A stretch of DNA of 6,233 bases from Thermoflexales bacterium (lineage in GTDB: Bacteria; Chloroflexota; Anaerolineae; Fen-1058), in contig JAGOBP010000262.1 of the NCBI GenBank assembly GCA_017999195.1, positions 1 through 6,233 on the forward strand. Reading direction: 5' to 3'. The translations under genes and the position numbers were made by a program. Below the pieces are notes generated by a model. The model searched no databases, had not been told where the DNA came from, and worked only from the letters and a program-made list of their open reading frames with translations. Shown piece after piece: positions 1 through 5,276 of the stretch (position 1 is the stretch's first letter; each line of letters starts with the position of its first letter).

Positions 1-191
1 ACCATGCAGCTATTCACCGGCTCGCCGTTCCACAAGACCGTACACGCGCCGCACTCGCCCGCCGCACAGCCGTTCTTAGTGCCGGTCAGCGCCAGTTTCT
101 CGCGCAGCATCGTCAACATCGTCATGTTCGAGGGGACATCGACTATTTCGGCTGATCCATTTACAGTAACGGTTATTCTATGAAATGACAT
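1..191 (-). CDS. [2Fe-2S]-binding small subunit of a molybdenum hydroxylase (XdhC/CoxS type), 3' part cut by window edge
   Basis: Only the first 63 codons lie in the window; full-length proteins of this family are usually about 150-170 residues. The protein begins MSFHRITVTVNG and carries the plant-type ferredoxin cluster motif with cysteines at 42, 47, 50 and 62 (CAAGECGAC, then VNSC), which binds the first [2Fe-2S] centre. A second, all-helical [2Fe-2S] domain should follow beyond the left edge. The family passes electrons from the molybdopterin centre to FAD. The start at 191 is supported by GGAGG four bases upstream (CTGGAGGCACA then ATG). It lies 81 bases downstream of the FAD-subunit gene on the same strand, giving the FAD then FeS order of coxM-coxS-coxL type operons, so the Mo-binding large subunit probably comes next. 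Family assignment is firm. The substrate cannot be read from this subunit. Confidence 0.95.
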   Translation of the reverse strand, partial: MSFHRITVTVNGSAEIVDVPSNMTMLTMLREKLALTGTKNGCAAGECGACTVLWNGEPVNSCM

Positions 192-278
192 TGTGCCTCC
201 AGTCAGATGGAGTGACGGAGCGACAGCGAGATGGAAGGATATTTCCCTCCTTCGCTCATGCTCTCCGTCTCTCTATCC
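192..278. repeat. Inverted repeat built from 8-nt GAYGGAGN-like tandem units
   Basis: This element fills the gap between the FAD and FeS subunit genes. On the plus strand, 206-237 reads as four 8-nt units (GATGGAGT at 206, GACGGAGC at 214, then two degenerate units ending GATGGAAG). On the minus strand, 277-246 reads as four similar units (GATAGAGA, GACGGAGA, two degenerate). The arms face each other around an AT-rich centre at about 238-245, so the transcript can fold: GACGGAG (214-220) pairs exactly with CTCCGTC (263-269), and AAGGA (235-239) with TCCTT (248-252). The minus-strand arm contains the last codon and stop codon of the FAD gene. No T-run follows on the minus strand, so it looks like an intra-operon RNA structure or an inserted repeat, not a terminator. 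Confidence 0.6.
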
Positions 279-1160
279 TTGCAGTTTTTTCCAGACCTCA
301 GTTAATGCGTTGCGCGTCATATTCCGCACCATCAACTTGCGATAGCGCGCACTGCCGCGCACATCATCAATCGGTGTGACCGAATTCATCGCGAATTCTG
401 CCGCCTCGACGATCAACTCCGGCGTGATGGCCTTCTCGCTCAACAGCGACATATCCGGCATGAACGGCGTCGGCGCGACAGAGGCCAGTGCCACAAAGAA
501 CCGGAAACCGGACACGGCTGCGCCGTCGGGATAGCCGAAGGCCGTCACGCCCACGATCGCCAGATCGCCGATCGCGTTGCGGCCCAGCTTGATGTACTTG
601 CCCGCCGAGCCTTGCGGCGGCAGCGGATATTCAACCGCCGTCACGATGTCGCCGGGCTTCAACACCGTCTTGCCCGGTCCCTTGAAAAACGTGCGTAACG
701 CGTCGACGCGCTCGCCGTCGATGCCATGCACGTGCGCCTTCGCGTCCAGCACTAGCCCCGAACCGACCGTGTCACCGGCGGGCGAGGCGTTGCAGATATT
801 GCCCGCCACCGTCGCGCGGGTGCGGAGTTGATAACTCGCCACGGTGTGCGCGGCTTCCGCCAACACCGGATAATGCGCGTTCACTTCGGGCGAGGCGACC
901 AGGCGATTCATGTTGACCGCCGCCCCCACCCGCAAACCCTGCGCCGGATCGAACGTCAGATCATTCATACCGGGCAGGCCCTTCACATCGACCAGATACT
1001 TGTCTTTCCACGCCCCATCGCGCATGCGCACGAAGGTGTCCGTGCCGCCGATGAAGGCGCGTGCCTCCCCGACGTGCTGCGCCAAGAAGGCGCTGGCCTC
1101 GTTGAGTGAGGCCGGTTTGACATAGTCAAACTCTGGTAAACCGGGATGTGCCGTAATCAT
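273..1160 (-). CDS. FAD-binding subunit of a molybdenum hydroxylase (XdhB/CoxM family)
   Basis: This is a 295-residue protein, the usual length for the separate FAD subunit of xanthine dehydrogenase or CO dehydrogenase-like enzymes. It accepts electrons from the [2Fe-2S] centres through FAD and passes them to NAD or another acceptor in the cytoplasm. The N-terminal half is the FAD-binding domain. IGGTD at 37-41 and TVAGNICNASPAGD at 117-130 match the two flavin-contacting loops of the family. The C-terminal domain (about 185-290) has KYIKLGRNAIGDLAIV and ends with a YRKLMVRNMTRNAL helix typical of the CO-dehydrogenase flavoprotein C-terminal domain. The start at 1160 is chosen over an in-frame ATG at 1199 because AGAGG lies 5 bases before it, and because the 13 extra codons are encoded by the intergenic CACGAAG repeat. 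The stop lies inside a second repeat. The gene is preceded by the permease and followed by the FeS subunit. Family is certain; substrate (xanthine, hypoxanthine, another purine or an aldehyde) is inferred only from the permease. Confidence 0.95.
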   Translation of the reverse strand: MITAHPGLPEFDYVKPASLNEASAFLAQHVGEARAFIGGTDTFVRMRDGAWKDKYLVDVKGLPGMNDLTFDPAQGLRVGAAVNMNRLVASPEVNAHYPVLAEAAHTVASYQLRTRATVAGNICNASPAGDTVGSGLVLDAKAHVHGIDGERVDALRTFFKGPGKTVLKPGDIVTAVEYPLPPQGSAGKYIKLGRNAIGDLAIVGVTAFGYPDGAAVSGFRFFVALASVAPTPFMPDMSLLSEKAITPELIVEAAEFAMNSVTPIDDVRGSARYRKLMVRNMTRNALTEVWKKLQG

Positions 1161-1165
1161 CTTTA

Positions 1166-1170
1166 CCTCT
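1166..1170 (-). promoter_or_regulatory. Ribosome binding site that fixes the FAD-subunit start
   Basis: The minus strand reads AGAGG at 1170-1166, then TAAAG, then ATG at 1160. Five-base spacing to a purine-rich Shine-Dalgarno core supports this start. Nothing comparable precedes the upstream in-frame ATG at 1199, which lies inside an inverted repeat. Confidence 0.7.
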
Positions 1171-1177
1171 TTTTCTT

Positions 1178-1231
1178 CCACGAAGGACACGAAGAGCACT
1201 AAGTTTTCGTGTTCCTTAGTGCCCTTCGTGG
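1178..1231. repeat. CACGAAG-type inverted repeat, copy 1 (permease/FAD-subunit gap)
   Basis: The left arm CCACGAAGG (1178-1186) pairs exactly with CCTTCGTGG (1223-1231), and GCACTAAG (1196-1203) with CTTAGTGC (1215-1222), with a 9-base one-sided bulge (1187-1195) and an 11-base loop. An alternative fold pairs GGACACGAA (1185-1193) with TTCGTGTTCC (1206-1215). The arms are made of 9-nt units: CACGAAGGA, CACGAAGAG, CACTAAGTT on the plus strand. It lies between two genes read in the same direction. On the minus strand the hairpin is followed by A-rich rather than T-rich sequence, so it is not an intrinsic terminator there. A related copy lies at 5220-5270. Confidence 0.8.
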
Positions 1232-1245
1232 ATCACGTAGTGCTG

Positions 1246-2634
1246 TTATTCGTAGTTGATGTTCTCGCGTTCCTTCACGCCGAACTTCGACGGCGGCAGG
1301 ATCAGGAACACCAGGTTCAACAGGATGCCGACCAGCGCCGCAAACACGATGGCGGGGATGCCGTTCGGGAAGATCACCGGGATGATGAACGGGAAGATGC
1401 CGTCCTTCAGCGCCAGGTTGCCGCCGATGCCCGTGATCAGGATGATCGAACCCACGGCCAATTGGCGCGGTTCAAACAGGTTCACCCGCTCCGACTGGAT
1501 CAGCGCCACACCTTGCATGCCGATGACGCCAAACAGATAGATCGACAGGCCGCCGGTCACCGCCGTGGGAATGGTGTTGACCAGACCAGCCAACTTGCCC
1601 ACAAAGCCCAGCAGAATCGCCATCACGCCCGCCGTCATCAACACTGGCACGGAATAGTTGCGCGTAATCGCCATCAGGCTGTTGTTCTCACCGTAGTTGG
1701 TGCCCGCGCAGCCGCCCAGCATACCCACCACAACGTCATCCGCGCCGTCCGCGATCAGGTTCAGGCCGATGAGCTTCTTGATCTCGATCGGGGCGCGCTT
1801 CAATTCCTTGGCCAGCGCATCGATGTACAGGCTCATCTGATACAGGTGCGCCGTGCTTTCCGGAATCGTCGCAATCGCGATCAGCGAGATGCTGACCACC
1901 ACGGCCCAGGCGGCTGGATTGCCGAAATCGGGGAATGTAATCGGCGGCACGCGAATCCAGGCCGCGTTGTTGAAGGCCGTAAAGTCCACCTTGCCAATCA
2001 ACAGCGCAAAGATATAGCCCACAATCGCGCCCAGCAAGATGGGCAGCATACCCAGCAGGCCCTTGCCCTGCAAATACACCGAGAACATCACGGTGAAGAA
2101 CAGCGTCACCAGGGCGATGCCCCATTCGGCGCTGGCCATGCCCAACGCTGCACCGGCCAATGCCACGCCGATGACGATGGCCACGCTGCCGGTGATGACG
2201 GGCGGCAACACGCGATCCAGCGCCGCCTTGCCGACCTTCATGATCAGCAAGCCGATCAGAATCTCGACGACGGCCGTGCCGATGATACCCACCTGCACGA
2301 TCTGGACACCGGCCGGACAGTAGGTCGTAGTGGGATCAGTGAAGCAGTCTTTGGCGTACAACGACATCGCCGTGACCACCACCGAGATATAACTGAAACT
2401 GGAACCGTAATACATGGGGATCTTGCGCTTGGACACGAGCAAGGCAATAATCGTGCCAAAACCGCTGGCCAACAGTGTCACGCTCACGTCGAACTTGGTG
2501 AGGATGGCAACCAGCACGGTCGCGGGGAACATCGTCAGCACTTGCTGAATCCCCAGGCTCAACATCGAGCCAATGGGCGGGGTATCCTGGGGCAGATAAC
2601 CCATTACTTTTGTTTCGGGGGCAGTAGCAGCCAT
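1246..2634 (-). CDS. NCS2/NAT-family nucleobase permease (UraA/xanthine permease type)
   Basis: A 462-residue, strongly hydrophobic protein, full length for the nucleobase:cation symporter-2 family, which imports uracil, xanthine, uric acid or other bases across the inner membrane with protons or sodium. Family landmarks are in order: IPMYYGSSFSYIS near 72-84 (UraA has IPAYLGSSFAFIS), VLPPVITGSVAIVIG at 142-156, PESTAHL with Glu259 and His263 (position of the substrate-binding Glu of UraA), and TNYGENNSLMAITR at 312-325, which closely matches the UraA TTYGEN..MAITR signature; Glu316 is the second binding Glu. About 12-14 membrane segments can be drawn between residues 25 and 447. A short loop with two Cys (97, 106) follows an early membrane segment. 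The start has AAGGAG seven bases upstream. It is first in a run with the FAD and FeS subunits of a molybdenum hydroxylase, 85 bases before the FAD gene, which favours a purine, probably xanthine, as substrate. The TYGEN motif is closer to uracil permease, so substrate is open. Confidence 0.95.
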   Translation of the reverse strand: MAATAPETKVMGYLPQDTPPIGSMLSLGIQQVLTMFPATVLVAILTKFDVSVTLLASGFGTIIALLVSKRKIPMYYGSSFSYISVVVTAMSLYAKDCFTDPTTTYCPAGVQIVQVGIIGTAVVEILIGLLIMKVGKAALDRVLPPVITGSVAIVIGVALAGAALGMASAEWGIALVTLFFTVMFSVYLQGKGLLGMLPILLGAIVGYIFALLIGKVDFTAFNNAAWIRVPPITFPDFGNPAAWAVVVSISLIAIATIPESTAHLYQMSLYIDALAKELKRAPIEIKKLIGLNLIADGADDVVVGMLGGCAGTNYGENNSLMAITRNYSVPVLMTAGVMAILLGFVGKLAGLVNTIPTAVTGGLSIYLFGVIGMQGVALIQSERVNLFEPRQLAVGSIILITGIGGNLALKDGIFPFIIPVIFPNGIPAIVFAALVGILLNLVFLILPPSKFGVKERENINYE

Positions 2635-2753
2635 GTCAACGCTCCTTGTTGGGGTATGAGAGACGGCTCAACGGGAACTGCGGCGAAACCAAACAGCAAC
2701 CACACGGGCCTATGGACAGCGGGAACACCTCCTTGGCTCAATTCGTCCTGGTG

Positions 2754-2797
2754 CAAAACAAAACGAGCCGCGCCGCAAGACACACAGCTCAGCTCGT
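2754..2797 (-). terminator. Terminator-like hairpin in the permease leader (possible attenuator)
   Basis: Read on the minus strand, ACGAGC (2797-2792) pairs exactly with GCTCGT (2768-2763). An inner GCTG/CGGC pairing lies within the 23-base interior, and the T-rich tract TTTGTTTTG follows at once (2762-2754). It sits about 120 bases upstream of the permease ATG in the same direction, so it could stop transcripts before the gene. GAGCC on the minus strand at 2739-2735 could pair with GGCTC (2769-2765), overlapping the terminator's 3' arm, which would be a competing fold. Stem length is modest and no promoter upstream of it has been identified. Confidence 0.45.
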
Positions 2798-2817
2798 CTG
2801 GACCTCAGGTCATCCAG
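2798..2817. repeat. Palindrome abutting the leader hairpin
   Basis: GACCTCAGGTC (2801-2811) is a perfect inverted repeat with a one-base centre. A wider pairing CTGGA (2798-2802) with TCCAG (2813-2817) gives an alternative stem. It ends exactly where the terminator-like hairpin begins on the minus strand. It could be a dimeric repressor operator (GntR or MarR type sites have this form) or the first stem of a folded RNA leader. Which of these applies cannot be told from the sequence. Confidence 0.4.
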
Positions 2818-2918
2818 TTAAACATCCGGGGCAAACCAGCTTGTCGCATTCGCGTCATAGTCGTTTCGCTCGCCCTGCGCTCACAGGGTAGAACCAAGAT
2901 GCCACGAATCCCCTTGCC

Positions 2919-2947
2919 TGTCCACTGTCAAATGTCATATACTGTCA
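2919..2947. promoter_or_regulatory. Cluster of TGTC(A) direct repeats
   Basis: TGTCC at 2919 is followed by TGTCA at 2926, 2933 and 2943, spaced 7, 7 and 10 bases. The last two form TGTCAT-ATAC-TGTCAT, which resembles a Pho box, except that the repeats are 10 rather than 11 bases apart. Tandem half-sites are typical of OmpR/PhoB-type regulators. The cluster lies about 290 bases from the permease start and 300 from the lipoprotein start, so either gene could be controlled. Confidence 0.3.
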
Positions 2948-3008
2948 TTCTATTCTTCATCTGCCCGATCGTGACATTAACAACCCCAATGCCCGTCAAT
3001 CGTTGTGC

Positions 3009-3026
3009 TATACTTTAACCTAAAAT
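3009..3026 (+). promoter_or_regulatory. Weak -10-like hexamers upstream of the lipoprotein gene
   Basis: TATACT (3009-3014) and TAAAAT (3021-3026) each differ from the TATAAT consensus at one position and lie in a locally AT-rich patch. No -35-like element is found at normal spacing, and transcripts starting here would have an untranslated leader of over 200 bases. Only a weak promoter candidate. Confidence 0.2.
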
Positions 3027-3244
3027 TGAGTCGTGTGGCGCGCTGCGAGGTAAGATAAATCACAGTCGTTTCGATTGTAACCACATTTGATCTGAAAGGC
3101 AAACGCCTTGCGCCAACACGCTCAGCCGCCATCCCCGATCGGCCCATCACCGCCCCCGAATCACTCGGAACTTTTAGCGACCCGCCATCGTCTCATTGCC
3201 GGAAATATCAAACAACACGTAATCATACCGCTGGGAGGACTATC

Positions 3245-5182
3245 ATGACTATGAAACACACTGCTTTTGCCTTACTGCTGGCGATGCTCATCGTTAGCGC
3301 CTGCGGCTCGCCGACACCCGCGGCCGTCACAACGCCTGTTCCGGCGACCAGCCAACCGTTACCGCCGATCATAACTGCGGTGCCGCCGACTGACATTCCA
3401 CCCACCACCATTCCGCCTACGGCCCTGCCGCCCATCATCAGCACGCTGACGCCGCAACCGGGTGCGCCCGCCCTCGGCTCGATCAGTGGCTGGCTGTTTC
3501 ACGATCTGTGCGCGTCCGAGCAACCGGGCGCGGGCTGCGTGCAACAACCCGATGGGTCGTACCGCGCCAACGGCCTGCTCGATGCGGGCGAAGCCTCGAT
3601 CGGGGGTGTGAAGGTTTCACTGTCGGCGGGTGCCTGCCCGTTGACGGCGATCATTCAAGAAGCCACCGCCGTCGCGACAGATCTCTCGTATTCATTCACC
3701 GGCCTACCGGCTGGCATGTACTGCGTCTCGATCGATCCCGGGCGCGACCCGAACGCCGCCGTGCTGGTCCCGGGCCGCTGGACGCATCCCACCGTCATCG
3801 ATGGCGTGCAAAGCATCAGCGTCAACCTGAATGCCGGCGAAAACAAATTCAACGTAAACTTCGGCTGGGACTATCAATTCCTGCCCGCCGTGAACACGAC
3901 GTCCAGTGGCGCCTGCGTGTACCGCGCGGGCTTTGCGGGCGACATCAGCGTACCGGACAATCACCCCATTGCGGCGGGCGCGCCCTTCATTAAGGTCTGG
4001 CGCATTCGCAACGACAGCAGCTGCATCTGGGGGCCGGGCCGCGCGCTGCAAACGCTGTCGTTTGTAAACGGCCATCAACTGGGCGCACCCACGCAAGTGG
4101 CCCTGCCCGGCGATGTGCCGCCGGGCGGCACGATCGATGTCTCCGTGCCGATGGTCGCGCCCACGCTGGCGGGCACGTATCGCAGTGAATGGATGTTGCA
4201 AATTGCGCCAGACCAGCTGCTAGGCGTCGGGCGCGATGGTCAGACGCCGCTGTACGTGCAGATCGTCGTGGGCAATCCTGTGCCCAACGAGAACAACTGC
4301 ACCTATCAGGTTAAATTCCTGGGCGACATCACGTTCCTCGACAATAGTGCCGTAACCGCGGGCCAGCCCTTCATTAAGACGTGGCGCGTGCGCAACGATG
4401 GCACCTGCACGTGGGGATCGGGTTATCGCCTGCACGCGATCAAATTCGTGGGCGGCAACCTGAGCAGTGATCCCACCCCGCTCGAACTGCCGCACGTCGT
4501 GCGGCCCGGCGAATCGGTCGATCTGTCGGTGCCGCTGGTCGCGCCCACTGTACCCGGCGTTTATCGCAGCGAGTGGAAGTTGTTCGTCGATGGCGGCACC
4601 TTGATCGGTGTGGGCTACAACGGGCAGATGCCGCTGTACGCGCAGGTCGTTGTAGGGGTGACCGGCGGCGGAACGCAGATCGCGCCGAACACCTACTTCA
4701 CCGAGTTGAAGTACGTCAGCCTGGCGATGGACGCCCCGGTCTTCATGGGCGTGCCTGGCGAACTCAATCCGCAGGTCAACTTGATGGCGGCCGGGCAAAC
4801 GCTGCTCGTCATCGGCCTCAGTTTCGATGGCAGTTGGTGGCGCGTCTTGTGCCCCGGCGATGTCGTCGGCCCGTGCTGGATCACCAGTAATCCGTCGGTG
4901 GCGCAGAAGTATTATGTGGTGCCGGGCACGCGCATCGCGCCGAATGCAGTGGAAACCGGGGTGCGCTATTTGTTCCCCAACGCAGATGTGCCCGTCTTCG
5001 GCGGCGAGCCGGGCACGACCAACGCCCTCGTCAGAATGCTCGGCACGGGACAGCCGATCATGGTCACCGGCATCAGCGCCGACAACCAGTGGTATCGCGT
5101 GCTGTGCGCCAATGACACCATCGGCAACTGCTGGGTGACGGCGAATCCGCAGTTCACCACCCCCACGTGGCCGGGGAAGTAA
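3245..5182 (+). CDS. Secreted multidomain lipoprotein: SdrD_B-like domain, two NBR1-type Ig-like domains, two SH3-like repeats
   Basis: A 645-residue exported protein. Residues 1-20 are a lipoprotein signal peptide ending in the lipobox VSAC, with Cys20 as the lipid-attachment residue. Residues 22-76 are a Pro/Thr-rich linker. Residues about 78-208 resemble an SdrD_B/Cna-B-type beta domain (ISGWLFHD, LLDAGEASIGGVKVSL, SYSFTGLPAGMYCVSI). Residues 224-342 and 352-470 are two copies of an NBR1-type Ig-like domain (PFIKVWRIRNDSSCIWGPG and PFIKTWRVRNDGTCTWGSG). Residues about 479-550 and 563-635 are two SH3-like repeats (WWRVLCPGD..GPCWITSNP and WYRVLCAND..GNCWVTANP). Apart from Cys20 there are twelve cysteines, in even numbers per domain and at equal spacing in the duplicated domains, which suggests disulfides outside the cytoplasm. 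The start at 3245 follows GGGAGG by six bases; an ATG two codons later is less well spaced. No catalytic motif is seen. A role in cell-surface binding or wall association is inference. Confidence 0.9.
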   Translation: MTMKHTAFALLLAMLIVSACGSPTPAAVTTPVPATSQPLPPIITAVPPTDIPPTTIPPTALPPIISTLTPQPGAPALGSISGWLFHDLCASEQPGAGCVQQPDGSYRANGLLDAGEASIGGVKVSLSAGACPLTAIIQEATAVATDLSYSFTGLPAGMYCVSIDPGRDPNAAVLVPGRWTHPTVIDGVQSISVNLNAGENKFNVNFGWDYQFLPAVNTTSSGACVYRAGFAGDISVPDNHPIAAGAPFIKVWRIRNDSSCIWGPGRALQTLSFVNGHQLGAPTQVALPGDVPPGGTIDVSVPMVAPTLAGTYRSEWMLQIAPDQLLGVGRDGQTPLYVQIVVGNPVPNENNCTYQVKFLGDITFLDNSAVTAGQPFIKTWRVRNDGTCTWGSGYRLHAIKFVGGNLSSDPTPLELPHVVRPGESVDLSVPLVAPTVPGVYRSEWKLFVDGGTLIGVGYNGQMPLYAQVVVGVTGGGTQIAPNTYFTELKYVSLAMDAPVFMGVPGELNPQVNLMAAGQTLLVIGLSFDGSWWRVLCPGDVVGPCWITSNPSVAQKYYVVPGTRIAPNAVETGVRYLFPNADVPVFGGEPGTTNALVRMLGTGQPIMVTGISADNQWYRVLCANDTIGNCWVTANPQFTTPTWPGK

Positions 5183-5219
5183 AAGTCAGTTCATCGGGGA
5201 TCAGGACCTAGCAACAATG

Positions 5220-5270
5220 ATCCACGAAGTTCACGAAGAAAGTATCGCCACCTTCGTGTTCTTCGTGGAT
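5220..5270. terminator. CACGAAG-type inverted repeat, copy 2; probable bidirectional terminator
   Basis: The 19-base arms (5220-5238 and 5252-5270) match at 17 of 19 positions around a 13-base loop. The two mismatches fall together between the CACGAAG units. The hairpin starts 38 bases after the lipoprotein stop and ends 6 bases before the response-regulator stop, so both converging genes run into it. On the plus strand it is followed by TGTGTTTTAT, a T-rich tail consistent with intrinsic termination; the minus-strand tail (CATTGTTGC) is weaker. The arms share the CCACGAAG...CACGAAG core with the repeat at 1178-1231. Confidence 0.7.
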
Positions 5271-5276
5271 TGTGTT

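Larger units (their letters stand above)
2635..3244. other. 610-base divergent intergenic region between permease and lipoprotein genes
   Basis: No coding sequence is convincing here on either strand. Going left to right: the permease Shine-Dalgarno (AAGGAG on the minus strand near 2642-2647); a stretch at about 2665-2740 in which CGGGAAC and GGCTCA each occur twice on the plus strand; a terminator-like hairpin and an adjoining palindrome (2754-2817); a small hairpin CCCTG/CAGGG (2873-2888, loop of six); a TGTC-rich repeat cluster (2919-2947) containing an exact TTGACA on the minus strand (2931-2926) without a good -10 partner; and a lower-GC stretch from about 2930 to 3110 with -10-like hexamers on the plus strand and a short hairpin AAGGC/GCCTT (3096-3109). 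From 3110 to 3232 nothing stands out. I tested the minus-strand leader by eye against remembered purine, TPP, SAM, FMN and guanidine riboswitch cores and saw none. Confidence 0.8.

Noticed and set aside
185..379. A 64-codon plus-strand frame across the FeS/FAD gene gap
   Set aside because: It runs through the 8-nt-unit inverted repeat and antisense to the FAD gene, has no ribosome site and shows no domain.
2680..2730. A leader peptide starting at a GTG on the minus strand before the permease
   Set aside because: A short frame beginning VAVWFRRSSR can be read, but the AAGGAGG upstream is about 24 bases from the GTG, too far to serve it.
2646..2891. An 81-codon plus-strand frame in the intergenic region
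   Set aside because: Composition is non-protein-like, no Shine-Dalgarno was seen, it overlaps the permease leader hairpins, and it matches no family I know.
2635..2930. A known purine or molybdenum-cofactor riboswitch ahead of the permease
   Set aside because: The conserved core sequences I remember for purine, TPP, SAM, FMN and guanidine riboswitches are absent. I cannot recall the molybdenum-cofactor motif well enough to test it, so only an unclassified structured leader is claimed.
1219..3018. A 599-codon plus-strand open frame covering the permease gene
   Set aside because: It is antisense to a clear NCS2 permease. Its translation is a low-complexity mix rich in His, Gln, Asp and Arg with no recognisable domain, as expected from the complement of a GC-rich membrane-protein gene. 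No ribosome site was seen at its start, which lies inside the CACGAAG repeat.
3704..4798. Minus-strand open frames of 165 and 192 codons opposite the lipoprotein
   Set aside because: They are rich in Arg, His, Ala and Asp without motifs and lie opposite a gene with a signal peptide and clear domains. They look like shadows of the GC-rich coding strand.
1178..5270. CRISPR array or transposon ends
   Set aside because: The repeats are palindromic, only two, far apart, with no regular spacers and no cas or transposase gene. They do not bound a mobile unit, since the genes between them belong to different operons and strands.
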